Shown here one piece after another: positions 23,053-34,404 of a DNA stretch of 55,831 bases. The translations under genes were made by a program, and so were the position numbers. The DNA lies in contig MU119527.1 of assembly GCA_014904845.1 (NCBI GenBank), positions 1-55,831 of the forward strand, written 5' to 3'. Within the stretch, counting starts at the first letter, position 1. Each line of letters begins with the position of its first letter. This DNA is from Acephala macrosclerotiorum. Taxonomy: Eukaryota; Ascomycota; Leotiomycetes; Helotiales; Mollisiaceae. Under the pieces are notes generated by a model that worked only from the letters and a program-made list of their open reading frames with translations, was not told the origin of the DNA and searched no databases.

Positions 23053-24381
23053 TCAAGTTTCACTCGAAGTCGTCGCACCCCTATCAGCACTCTTCTTTGG
23101 TGGTGAATCCAGATCCTCGAAAGCCTTTCGTGCCAACTCACAATTGAGCTGAGCACAGTTGAAAGTCGTCTCACCCGGTGGAAGAATGACAGCGAGGTAA
23201 GTGTTGGTAGTAAACTTCATGATGAATAAGCTGAAAGCTAGCATCTTGAGCTCTAGAAGCATGAATTGCTCGGCCGACTTCGGGGTGCCGGTGTACCGAG
23301 AGGTGGTTTGCTTAAAGTTCTTGATAATGTTGGAGAGACGCTCGAATCGGTCGGTGGTAGGGTTTTGCTTGCCAATTTCTGAGGCCCAGGATGAAACGAC
23401 GAGGAAGGAGGATCGCTCGAAGAGAAGCACTTCTTCCGCCATGATGATCTTGCCAAGATTTCCGAGATCCTTCTCAATCTGATCCAGGTTGGGAACCAAG
23501 TCGTGGATAATCTCAGCCCAAGCCTTGTAAAGTGATTGGTCCCAGATTGAGGTAGCGAACGGGATGGCATCGAAGGCATCTGACTTCGATCGGATCAGAG
23601 AGACGCGGTCGTTGTAGATATCTTCACGTTGGTTGGGTACGACCAAGTCCATCTTATGAATCAAAATGTAGACGCTTGCGCCAGGAGAGAATTGGCTTAG
23701 AGCAGTGATGATGGATCGGTAGGTAAGGAGATCGCGGTCGAAGTCTCGAGACTCGATATCAAAGACATAGATCAGGACACCAACGTTGGAGAAGACGTGC
23801 TGGCGCTGTTGAGAGAGGTAGTTTTCCATGAACGCATCTTGTCTGCGAGCCAAGTTAGCTTTGACCTGAAAGGCCCAGAGAGATTCGTAGACAGTAAAAA
23901 GATCGAGGCCATATGTTCGCAGATCCTGCAATGATCCAATCTGCGCGTAGTTCTACACAGGAGAGCTTTTGGAGCTCTTCCCCGCGCTCGACCCCACCAA
24001 AGCCTGAAAAACAGAGCAAACAGATAAGACTCACCCTCCACAGTCCCAGAGATTGAGAGTGAGATTGCCCAAGAACTTGACGTGACTCAAATCGACATCG
24101 ATCGTAGCGCCCAATCGTCTCGTATCCTTCGCAACGTAGTTGCTGAAGATAATTGATCTCATGGAGCTCTTGCCTGATCCTGACTTGCCCATTAACAAGA
24201 CCTTCTTCTTCTTCTGCTTGCGAGGCTCAGAAGTGGGGGACGCGATAGGCTCATCCTGGACGCTGAGATTGTTCATTTTTTGCTCCATTGTTGGGGTTAC
24301 GGGTTGGTCGCTGCTGCTGCTGTCGTCGGGGTCGGGTCCAACTCCCTGAAAGACGGTCACTCGAAGGAAGGTTGGAGGCAT
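23053..24381 (-). CDS. Rag-type small GTPase Gtr1
   Basis: RagA/B-family GTPase. With a Gtr2 partner it sits on the vacuole and links amino-acid supply to TORC1. Two exons, 24381-24035 and 23842-23053, give 378 residues. G1 is [18 protein letters not shown]. The switch region [15 protein letters not shown] and G3 NLWDCGGQD follow, with the second Gly of WDCGG split by the intron. G4 is LIHKMDL (HKMD, as in Rag proteins) and the C-terminal roadblock part follows. The intron is 193 bases, longer than most here. The start at 24381 gives a low-complexity serine-rich extension. An alternative ATG at about 24288 (MEQKMNNLS...) gives 347 residues, closer to the compact family form. Confidence 0.93.
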
Positions 24382-25868
24382 CTTGAATAGATTGTGCTTG
24401 CTCGAAAGGGTATCGCGTTGGCAGAAAGAAGGTTGACCGCCCCAGATCGGTGGATGATCCAGCTCCCAACGCACTAGTCCCCTTCAAGCAACTCGATTCA
24501 CTTCGAAGCTTGAGCCCAAAATTGTGAAATCTCTTGTCTGTCATGTTTACGCCTCAGTTCTTTAACATTTATCTCTCAGCCCACGATACCCAATGAACTG
24601 AACTGCCATTCCCATACTTCCTGGTACTATTTCAACGCCGCTAGCCACGTCGTCCAATTTTTCAACGCATGGACATAATGATGATAATTGTCCGCATTAT
24701 CAATTCGACAGATGTTGAAATTCCTTTGTAAAAGTATAAGAAGCCAGGACCTTACATTCTGTTCCGCGAGGATGAATTTAGAAGTCGTCTAAAAGAGTGC
24801 ATTCTTCGAATTCAGAAGTCTGGTTTGACGTTGCACAAGACTTCCTTCTTCGCAATCATCGCATTTCCTCTTCTCGGATCTACTCGAGAATTGTTCTTCG
24901 TTCTCGTTACCTGCTTCTTCCTCCGCCCTTCTTCTCCTTCTCCCTTTTTTGCAGATTTCGATTGCTTCTTCGTTGCACTCTGGTCTTTCATCTACCAAGC
25001 TGTAAGCCTTCTACTCGCGCGTCCCCTAGGCACTGTCTTCCTGTCATACGAGCAAGTTGAGCCCGGCATGATACAATATTTTACCACATAAGCACCGAGA
25101 ATGAATTTTACAGGTGAAAATCATGGGAGTCGACCCACTGCTGTTTGTCCTTTCTCCACAACTATCTAAGAGGCATCGCGCTCTCATGTTCTCTCACTTT
25201 TCTGAACCGGTCACGAATTAGCGAGACGTGATTTACTCAACGCACTTACTGGTTTTGTCGGGGCGCGCGAACTTAATAGCTTAGATACCTTCTGTCGAGA
25301 GTCCTTACCTCAGTCGACCCTGCCAGACCAGATTACTACTCTTGCCAACCCCCACACCATCTTAACTCTTAAGATGGGCCTTTTGGTCAAGCATGGCAGA
25401 ATTTTATGTCGCCGTGGCTCGGCCTCTGGTTTGAGAAGTCGTCGTTGAATTTATAAAGAGGTGGAGCGGGTATGGTTGTGCGCGTTGGACGTTGGACTAC
25501 GTAGGGAAGAGAGTAAGCGAGACCGAAGTTTTTGGAAGGAGGGGGACGCGAGGACTTTAGGATGGGTTATGTTCTGTAGAATGATGGATGTTGAGGATTA
25601 TTTTTAAAATCTTTTCACTCGGCTTCCCAGATGCGCCTATGCCTCGTCACACTCAAGCTAGATCGTGAACACAATGGGTATAAAGAATCCATTACTACAC
25701 TATTAGACGACCGCAGTGAAAGAGCCAGGAGCAATGCAACGCTAAACTAAGGAGAAAGGAGAACCATCTATACCTACAGCACGTTCATCGGAAACTGACC
25801 AAAAGCCCATCCTCACGTCGACCTTTTCCCACCTTCTCTTACTCCGCTACCCCACATCCACCTTCCCT
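24382..25868. other. Spacer with pyrimidine-rich tract
   Basis: About 1.5 kb between Gtr1 and the AIFM2-like gene. A plus-strand C/T-rich tract at about 24836-24955 ends in TTTTTTGCAG. A GTAAGCC donor-like site follows about 50 bases later, so an exon-like interval is framed by splice signals, but no coding sense is evident. It could be part of an untranslated leader or an RNA gene. Nothing else is supported. Confidence 0.35.
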
Positions 25869-27125
25869 CTAAGCACTCCCATCAATAGTCTTCGGCAAAT
25901 TCTCCGTAAACAACGTCTTCCCCTTCACCATATTAATCATAAAACCCGGCAACTTCCAATTCCCCATATGACCCGTCCCACTCTTCCTCCCAACAGGAAC
26001 AGCAAGCATATCCCCACCACCCGTCTTATAAACCACCAAATTCTGTCCCTTGATCGCCAACCCAATATTCTTCGCCGCATGCGCAACCTGCTTCATCGCA
26101 TTCACCAACTGTGGTCTCTGAACCGCAGACACATCTCCCACTGCCCAAACATCAGGATGTCCCTTAACCCTAAGATATTCGTCCACGATAACGAAGCCGT
26201 TTCCGTTCAGCAGATCGGCGGGGATGTATGAGGAGTTTGGCGTTAAACCGACAGTTGGCAAATAGAGATCTGTGACGACCTTCTCGCCGGAAGAAAGAGT
26301 GAGTTCCGTTCGTCCATCTGGCATTTTCGCATCTCCTACAACCTTTGTCGAGAGCTTGAGTTCAACATTCAAACCTCGTAGAAGCTTGGTAGCGGTCTTG
26401 GTAACGGATGCAGGTGTGCCTTCGAGGATGTGACTACCGGAGGCGATCAAGGTGATTTTCTTAGTCTTGCCGTATTCGAATCCCAATTCACCTGAAGTCT
26501 CAACTCCGGTTGCGCCGCCACCGACGACGACGATGGAGTTGGCTTTCTTGACTCTGGATTGGTAGTCGTGGAGTTGGTCACGGGTGGCTTCGTAGGTGGG
26601 TTGGGCTTTCCATGGTGCTTCGGACTTTGTGGAGGAGCCGGTTGCGAGGACTAGGATGTCGTAGGGGAGGATGTTGGTACCGGTCTTTGATGAGATGGTG
26701 ACTTTCTTTCCAGCGAGGTCAAGGCCTTCTGCTGTGGCGACGATGAATTCGAATTGATCGGCTCGGTATTGTTTGAAGCCGGGAGCAATTGGTTGGAGGA
26801 GCTTTTCGTCTGCGAATTGTCCTGGGATGATAGCTCGGACGGTAGCTAGGCTCCAATACAGATGGGTGTTAGGTGATACAAGAATGACCTTGACATCGCC
26901 TGTTGATGCGGATGCCTTTAACAGTTTATGCGCTGTGGTTATACCAGCGTACGAACCACCGAGGATCACGACTGTCTTCATCTCTGAGGCTGGAAGGACT
27001 GGAGTAGGTTTTGGTGTCTTCGAAGAAAGTAATTGGTATGCGAGGAGGATTGAGGCGAGGGTGATTGTTGAGTAGACAGCTGTGGTGTAGTTTGTGGGAA
27101 TGTTGCTTGCGATGAAGTTTGACAT
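25869..27125 (-). CDS. AIFM2/FSP1-like FAD-dependent oxidoreductase
   Basis: A 418-residue, intronless flavoprotein of the pyridine nucleotide-disulfide oxidoreductase fold, close to AMID/AIFM2 (FSP1-like) NAD(P)H oxidoreductases. An N-terminal hydrophobic segment (about residues 14-36, YSTITLASILLAYQLLS) probably anchors it in a membrane. The FAD dinucleotide motif VVILGGSYAG lies at about 51-60. The LVLATGSS motif precedes the NAD(P)H-binding motif VVVGGGATGVETSGEL at about 197-212. The C-terminal FAD motif is DVWAVGDVS. The start at 27125 precedes the membrane segment directly. FSP1-type enzymes reduce quinones and guard lipids from peroxidation; whether this one does so is inference. Confidence 0.9.
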   Translation of the reverse strand: MSNFIASNIPTNYTTAVYSTITLASILLAYQLLSSKTPKPTPVLPASEMKTVVILGGSYAGITTAHKLLKASASTGDVKVILVSPNTHLYWSLATVRAIIPGQFADEKLLQPIAPGFKQYRADQFEFIVATAEGLDLAGKKVTISSKTGTNILPYDILVLATGSSTKSEAPWKAQPTYEATRDQLHDYQSRVKKANSIVVVGGGATGVETSGELGFEYGKTKKITLIASGSHILEGTPASVTKTATKLLRGLNVELKLSTKVVGDAKMPDGRTELTLSSGEKVVTDLYLPTVGLTPNSSYIPADLLNGNGFVIVDEYLRVKGHPDVWAVGDVSAVQRPQLVNAMKQVAHAAKNIGLAIKGQNLVVYKTGGGDMLAVPVGRKSGTGHMGNWKLPGFMINMVKGKTLFTENLPKTIDGSA

Positions 27126-27740
27126 TTTGCGACGAGGAACGAGCGGTGTTTAAATGCGCAAGCACGACCTTTTGTCTCTCCAGTAATTCAGATATGTCAC
27201 TACTGACACTTGTCTTAGAGTTCGAGACATACGCCGTACTCGTCTGCTGCTTGATAATGCGGGCTGCCGGCAGTCTGGTACCGACGTCCGATGGTCTTTG
27301 ACTGCGGCGCGCGGAAGGATAGCCATTCAGAGGGCATATCGCGATGCGAAAGACGCCCCGCTTTGGCAGAAGAATGAAGGGATGTTTTAGGCTCAGAAAA
27401 CACCGAGAGCGAGACGCAGAAGGGACCAATTGCGAGCGCAGGCGCGAAGGCGATCGGTCGGTGTTGATAGGTTGAAGACATGCTGCGTAAATTTGTCAGC
27501 GAATGGTGGGATTGTGGCTGGGCGCCAGGAACAGACCCTAACAGGGGCTCGAGCTCAAACTAGAGGAGAGGTTCCTGGCCTAGCAATTGTTTGTTTTCCC
27601 AGAAGAAAGAGGTTGATAAGCGTCATTATATCCTGAAGTAAGCTGTTGTCATCGTGGCCAAAGAAGGCAATCCTCGAAAATGAGTATTAGTGGACGCCCT
27701 GGGCCAGCGACATCGATCCGGCCTGTTGTATCGTGACAAT
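27126..27740. other. Spacer, Zn2Cys6 gene to flavoprotein gene
   Basis: 615 bases between two minus-strand genes. It presumably holds the flavoprotein promoter and the 3' end of the regulator transcript. Open frames here lack family resemblance, and no repeats are seen. Confidence 0.4.
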
Positions 27741-29577
27741 TCAGATGAGCAGGAGGCTCTGATCTGAGAAGCTCAAGGTCTCTTGCCAGGTCAAAAGCGT
27801 CGACGAGCTTTGCCTGCGATGCCAAACCTTCTCCAGGAGAGGCAAGATCTTACTTCGATGTTCGAGCGAGGGATCCAATACTGGCATGGCAGAGAAAACA
27901 TATCGGAAGAAAGCCTGATCGTCTCCTGTCGCAAGGGACCCGACTATATAGAGTGGAAATATGATAGTATGCATCATTTCCGCTGGTACTTGGTTTCGAA
28001 GTATCATCATAGCTTCTGTGGCCATCAATTTCAAGATTTCAGAGCCTGATTCATATCCGTGGACGACGAGGTGGAGGTATATCCCAGCCGAGATCGCGAA
28101 TATTCGTGTAATGAATGACGGAGGCTTCGAGACAGGGAATATTCTTGCTGGGTCTTGTTGATCGATAGCCATTGACGCAAGGCAAAGTTCGGTCAGTCCA
28201 CGCTGCAATTCTGCTCTGATGTCTTCGATCTGCGGCGTCAAATCGACGGCATTGGGACAGTTATCCTGAAGAAATTTTTGTGAGTGAAGGGCAGCAATCC
28301 GAGCAATTTGCATCACAACCCAATTATGACATCCCATGATATTCTCTAGCTTGATGTGTGACGATGAAGAAAGAGCATGAGGATGATACTCAAGGGTGTC
28401 TGGCGTGGTTCCCATCGTGACACTAGAGAGGACATCGAGCCAAATAACAACACCACTCATGAATCTGAAAATGGCTTTTTGTTCGTTCGGTTGGCATCCC
28501 ATTCGTAATTCGGTATCAGGATCCCAGATAGCGTCTCGACCTTTGATTAGACCCAGTTCGTCAATCTCATTGTAGTAGCCTCGACCGAATGCAGTGCATA
28601 CTGCTTTGAGATGAATTTTCCAGGTATCATTGCCGGCGAATAGCTGCATGTAAAGTCAGATATGAAATATGTAGCGTGTTAATGAATCAAACCTACTTCG
28701 AAATAGATGAGCTGCACAATACAGGCCATGAGCCCAAGGCTGTTGTGTGGACAATTGAAACCGCCGATAATTTGACTAACTGACTCGATCGTATCTCGAA
28801 ACTCCTCGAGACAGATTGCAAGGTGCTTCTCTCTCTCTACCACAACTGCGGCACCACAAGGGCCACGATACGACTCCAACATAACAGCTCCTCGATGGTA
28901 GGTAGCGAGAGCGAGAGAGGCGTGATACAATGGTTTCGTCCGTAGAAGTAGAGAGATAATCCAGCCTCGACCGCCTTCAGCGACACTTGGCTTGTAGACA
29001 GGATACTGCAATGGAAAGACATTGTCAAGGAAGTGCATAAGCAGAATTGCTTCTTCGCTTGAGAACGTGGAAGGTAACCAGGAAGCGACTGTGGCATCAC
29101 TCTCATGCGGCGTCGAACTCTGTCTGAGTCAGCAAATGTCCGGCTTGAGGGTCGAAAACATACGGGAGAAGTGCCATTGGTAGTCCCGTTCGAATGTTCC
29201 GGAGAAGAACCATTGGCAGTCGGTGCACTGCTGTCAATACTCTCAGGAGACTTCCCAGCCGGCTGTGGGGCAATCGTCACGGTTGTCGGCTTCGGCGCTA
29301 GTTTTGGGACCTCCTCTTTGCGTTGGAAGCGACTGAGAGCTGTATTGAGCCTCCCTTTTCGTCTAGATGTATGCTTGACAATCTGTTTGATCTGTTCGAC
29401 CATCGCCTTCTCTTTTGCCCCGCCATCCATCCATTCTGGCTTCGCGCCGTAGCCGTAGCAGGTGATCTTCAGCTGCTCGCATGTTAAGCAGATGTTTTGA
29501 CGCTCATCGCACTTCTTGCGTCGTAGGCGGCAGGTCCAGCAGCCTTGCTTGGATCGAAGAGCTCCGGTACCATTCAT
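27741..29577 (-). CDS. Zn2Cys6 fungal transcription factor
   Basis: A 579-residue nuclear regulator. Exons: 29577-29164, 29119-28697, 28643-27741 (1740 coding bases). The binuclear cluster CWTCRLRRKKCDE...CLTCEQLKITCYG, with six cysteines, sits right at the N-terminus (about residues 13-42). A basic stretch (KHTSRRKGRLNTALSRFQRK) follows, then a serine/threonine-rich linker and a long helical C-terminal region of the fungal-specific type (DUF3468-like: FLDNVFPLQYPVY...HASLALATYHRG). The first intron (29163-29120) uses GTATGT and the second of two nearby AG sites, which alone restores the frame into SSTPHESDATVASW. The start at 29577 is preferred because it lies just before the cluster; the frame is open a little further upstream (ATG at 29676). 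Confidence 0.9.
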
Positions 29578-30035
29578 GGTGAGTTGTTGTAATGGAGAGG
29601 TTCTTGAGATGATTGAAGATGGATCTCGAACCTCGAGGCCAAGCTGATTAATTATTTTTAGTGATGGTCCCTGCATGTCCTCCTGATTGGTTGACACTTA
29701 CGACCATGGCCAAAGTCTCGAGACGACATTCCTCTACATACCTATCACTTGGTCAAGTGGCTTCTAAGTGTAAGTATCATTACGTGGGAACCTTAGAACG
29801 AACGAGGATCATCGAATAAAACAAAAGGGAGCCATCGTTAGTCACGTGTCATGGATGATTCTTGGATTCTTGTTCTATTTCAAGGCCCGAGCAAGACCTT
29901 ACGTTTATGAAAATTACTTCCAAAATAACAGAGCTAGACGTGGTATTGCAAGGCGCCATGAGCCTAGGTCCAAAAACGATACTGACTAGTCATGTAGTAA
30001 AGAAGCGATTGAAGATCATCCATGAGTCAGGGAGG

Positions 30036-30507
30036 CAGCGTTCCCAATGGGTAGGTCGGATCGGATTTAGGGTTAAACCCATCACCAATCTGAACTAGTA
30101 CGGATTCTAATAGATTGAATCCATCACCATGACGCCAAGGGATTTATTTATATTAGCTAGTCATAAAAGAGATAATATTGATTGTTTAATAAGATTTGGT
30201 TAAATAAGCCTCAATTTTTTTTAAATAAAATCTTTAATTTATCCCATATAAATAAATAATATAACCACCTCAAAAAAGTCCATTCTTTCTCTAATTAAAA
30301 ACACATTCTTTAGCCTCTATTCTATTACTTAATAGATGGTTCCTAACTCTAATCTGGCCCGGACACTCGGATATTACCGGATTTTGGGCTTCAGAACCCA
30401 ATCCGACCTATCAGAACCCGGACTCTGGAAATCCTAAACCCAATCCGGACTAGCACGGACAGACACTGTCGGATCCACCAATCCGACCTACCCATTGGGA
30501 ACGCTGC
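30036..30507. mobile_element. 472-base inverted-repeat element (MITE-like)
   Basis: Bounded by perfect 27-base inverted repeats at 30036-30062 and 30481-30507, starting GCAGCGTTCCCAATGGGTAG. Just inside the right end are further AATCCGACC and AATCCGGAC words that echo the terminal repeat, a subterminal-repeat layout seen in hAT-like elements. The middle (30130-30350) is AT-rich and has no open frame. AGGGA occurs next to both ends, offset by one base on the left, so a 5-base target duplication is possible but not clean. Non-autonomous DNA transposon is the best reading; the superfamily is unknown. Confidence 0.65.
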
Positions 30508-31332
30508 AGGGAAGTCAGGAGGGGAAGGGATCATTCTTTGACCATCGATCCTCATGGTATCCTGCTTGACCATGCTAGTTCACAGGCCTGCAGTAGTCAC
30601 TCATGTGAAGTCAATAGCCTTTCAACACGCCACGTTCTCGTCTGCATTGGTGTCTATCCAAAAATGAGTACACATGTCACCATATTGGTGAAACTAGCTC
30701 ACCAGCTTCCTTCAAAACACCCTTACACGTCGTCAAAGCATACCACATCGCCTCTAGATGAGGAAAGAATTCGTCGGGTACTCGTTCACTATCAAGCGAT
30801 GCACAGAAGATCCACGGCGAGCATTGGTTTGTCGTGCCTCATTCATTCATACATGCATGTTAGGGAAATGATTGTGACGCAGATTCAGGAGCATCGTATT
30901 CCTCCTCATGGTCTGAAGTTGTCTCCTCTGACGTATATTACCCGTCTTCGAAAGTTTGCCCTGATATTCATACGTCGAGGAAAGGTACTTAGTCTCACCT
31001 AGGAGGACTTTCTCACACGTAGCCACATGCCTCTCAAGTGTAGAGCATTTAGACGATAGTGCCACTTCCACAGCATTAGACGACTAAAGATACTTGTGAG
31101 CCTGGCATGTGAGGTGGAGAAGTTCATTTTTTGTCAACATTTAGCCGTAAATATCGATTAGTAGAGTGACCTGTCCCTTCGCATCACTGTTACAAATTAG
31201 CATTCGAAGTCACGTATTCCTGAGTTGCTCACCAAGGTCATGGATGCCATCTTACTCGATATTGCCAACCCCAGAGAGCAACAAAACACCCGATGTTAAG
31301 TAGGTATTCTCATAAAGACGTGAACTTTCTTG

Positions 31333-31430
31333 GGCTTAGAAAGTGCCAACACTTCGGACAAAGCGGACATCTAGGTTTGTTTGGAAATCAGGAGGTTCCG
31401 TCTTGTGCTGACATGAAGGACTTCCACGTG
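31333..31430 (+). pseudogene. Possible retroelement gag zinc-knuckle relic
   Basis: The frame reads RKCQHFGQSGHLGLFGNQEV, then PSCADMKDFHV. This recalls the CX2-4CX4HX4C knuckles of LINE-type gag proteins (CxxFGxxGH...C...CA...H), with some cysteines replaced. No flanking reverse transcriptase is visible. The resemblance is weak and based on spacing only. Confidence 0.15.
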
Positions 31431-33193
31431 CTATACGGAGGTACGTTTTCTTCTGCTTCTGATCGCTTTCGTGGTCAATGCCAATGATAAGGATCTTTAG
31501 AAAAGACACGAGCAGATGAACGATTGAAGAGGCTGCTCGCGCATCGGACTAACGATGCAAAAGGTGAAGGACTCAACTTCAGTATGCATCAAAGCGATGC
31601 ATTATCCCGCACTTACAATGAAATAGAATTAAGGAATTTCTGCTAAACACTGGCTTCGTTGTCTTTTCCAATTTTAACAACCCTAAAGACTATCGCTCGA
31701 AGTGAAATGGAAACAAAACCAGGTGATAATTCTAGACTCTAGAGCTAGGAGGAATAGCACGAGAATGAAAGAAGAGAAGCAAGACAATATCGTACCAGAC
31801 GTTCGCTCTGTCAGGCGACAGCACGTCTGGCTCCATTTGCACTTCCATTTTCAACACTTTCGGCTTCTCAAGAACCCAGAGATGACTACGCACGATGATT
31901 GAATGAAGTGACAGAAGCATGAATGCCGACTCGCATATGCTGATGTGGTCTGTTACCTTCTCATAGAGAACGATAGTCGAGGTAGGTATCGTAATGTCGA
32001 CTTGAAATGCCGCGCTCCTTTGAAATCGTTTGGAATGTCATGCGAAAACTCACGTCAAAGAACAATCTTCTCGAATTCTAAATCCTACTGTAAGACTAGG
32101 CTCCATATAAGCAATATTGCAGTCTTCTTAACCTCGGACCACCTGAACGAAGATGAGATGAACCCCCCAAGGCCAGCGCATCATCCGAACTCTTGAACTC
32201 ACGATCGTGACGATAGAAACAGACCAGCCTCGTCAGCACCCTCCTCTTTGAATCTCCGCAAACAAATTAAGAAAGCATGGCTGTCGATCCGCTTGTGCGC
32301 GGCATTCATCTGTACAAAATAATTCACTCCACCATCCCCCACCACAAACCCTTCCTCTGTCCACAAATTCGTTTCATGAAACTATTCATCTGTGCATAAA
32401 TATTGCATAAATATCAGCGTAAGCTTAACCACAGACAAATTGGAGCAGCAGCCCGAGGTTCGCGATCAATTAGCGTACGTAGCCCCTTGATGATTGGGGA
32501 GATCAGACAACTGAGGTTTGAAAGAAGCCCTGGAGATTGCGGAGAGTGGAAGGTTTTGAGATGCGTTTGTGCGACGACGGGTTCTTTGTGGCGAACTGGT
32601 ACTGGGAACAGACGGTTTCCTTAGCTACACAAACTTGCTTCAGGGTCTAAAACGAGACCATGCCGAACATATGCCATTTTGTGATTATCCGGTAAGCATG
32701 AGGCCGTGAGGCTGAGTGAGAGTTGGTGAGTTTCCAATTGTGAATTTCGTATTTTGATTCCGTATTGTTGGATGCGCAGTTATGGACAAAAGGAAAAAGT
32801 GAAGTGAGAGCTTTTTGGATAAATGGCGCGATTTGTGGTGAGGCAGATCTATAAAAAAGGAAGCATCATCTGGAAGCAATCCTTCCATCCATCTCAGATC
32901 ATCGCATCCTTTTCCAGGATCTCGTCCTCGCGTCCCCAGGAAGTACCTTATGAAACGCATCTTCATCCTTGAAATATCTCGTTGCCCCTGAAAATAGCCT
33001 TCCGTGACGTTTGCACCAACCACAAGCGGTAGGTGGGGTCTTGGCGCTGTGATTGTTTTCCAACGCTGTGGTGATGTGCAGTCGAAGGCGATTCCCGTCA
33101 ACGCAAACGAAAAGTGACGAGATCAGACGTCTCAACGTCTTCTCTCTGCCGGCATGGACGAAGATGAGAAATTGCAGCGCTTACGCTAGCTTT

Positions 33194-33244
33194 GGGGGCC
33201 AGCACTCTCGGATACTCAGCCTCTCACCATTCGTGCTGGCCCCC
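33194..33244. other. Strong hairpin (12-base perfect stem)
   Basis: GGGGGCCAGCAC at 33194-33205 is exactly complementary to GTGCTGGCCCCC at 33233-33244, leaving a 27-base loop. The stem extends about four more bases with one mismatch. It lies in a gene-poor stretch and could be a relic of a small inverted-repeat element. Confidence 0.6.
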
Positions 33245-34404
33245 AGAGGATCAGCCCAAGACTTTACCCCGTAAAGGAAACCGTGCAACTATCGTGGGAA
33301 ACAGGCGAGCCCCTGAAGGACGACCAACCACGACCAACCGGGACCAACCAGCACGTCAGAACAGATGCAGACGATCAGCCGTCTCAGCACCCCAGCTATC
33401 AGGGACTACTCAAGGACCACCCCGTTATTTCTGCCAGATCAGGATCATGCCTTCACCCTTTGGCCGGAAATCTAATCTAAGGATTCCTCACCACACTCTG
33501 GCTCGCATCTCCTGGTCCTCTCCAATTCACCCAGCCAGACGAGCCAGTCCTGGTGCGGCACTGAGGTTTGCACGGTCCAGTGAACTCGGTGCATACAGAC
33601 TAGCCAGGGGAAACAGCATGGGCATGGCATGCATGCAAGTACCGCTGGGCCTATCTTCGTTTGTCGCAATGTCCTATCGCGATTCCCCTCCTCTTTCTCT
33701 CTTTTCGACCTCACGTCTCGTCGTCTTCATCGTCGCCATACATTCCTTTTGGTGCTGTCTTGCGTTGTGGCCTTCCATTCTTTTCTTCAACATACGCTTA
33801 CGCTCTTTCAACAATAGTCGTGCCTAGGACACGAATTATCGCTCTTTAGAATTTTGCACTGGTGGTTTTGCGAGCATTTTGCATACTGCATGGGTTGGAC
33901 GATTTCGACGACAACGAAACATCATTATCACACGACGGCTTTGCCAGACACAAGCACACCTGCTACAAGTTAGCAAAACATTTCTGGATGCTAAGGAAAC
34001 ATTGGGAGGATACTGGAATTGCTGCATTCTGGACGCATTGAGGTTGGGGAAGTGTTTGCGCTGTTGTGTCTTGGCTTGGAATTCAAAACTGCTACGAAAT
34101 TATTGGAAGAGATATCTCAGCATTAAGGGACCATTGCCCTCGGATCTCTCCGTCTACTAGCGTCCTGAGATAGAGCTACGCATAGGCGGCGGAACTATTG
34201 TCCGGCGAGGCTGGAGGCACTTGAGGTTATTGATATTTCAATTCCCCGCCTTTCGATCTCAACCATCAACACGACACACTTTTTCGGCCCTTCCACGAAA
34301 CAACTTTCTTCCGCATCCAAGAGCTGTTACTCAATTACTTCTTCACCTACTAGGTTTATACAGGACTTCTCCTCTGTTTTACCTCCCAAAAACATCTGGT
34401 CATC

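Larger units (their letters stand above)
29578..34404. other. Gene-poor 4.8 kb region
   Basis: No convincing gene. It holds the 472-base inverted-repeat element (30036-30507), an AT-rich stretch inside it (30130-30350), a possible zinc-knuckle relic (about 31333-31430), a perfect 12-base hairpin (33194-33244) and a triple GACCAACC-type repeat (about 33318-33350). Open frames up to about 210 codons (33192-33827) have odd, basic, low-information translations. Confidence 0.5.

Noticed and set aside
24836..25010. Exon framed by TTTTTTGCAG and GTAAGCC
   Set aside because: No coding sense in any frame and no neighbouring exons to join it to.
33318..33352. Triple GACCAACC-type tandem
   Set aside because: Only three short units; too small to interpret.
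33192..33827. 211-codon open frame in the gene desert
   Set aside because: The translation is basic and low in information, overlaps a hairpin, and shows no domain or splice context.
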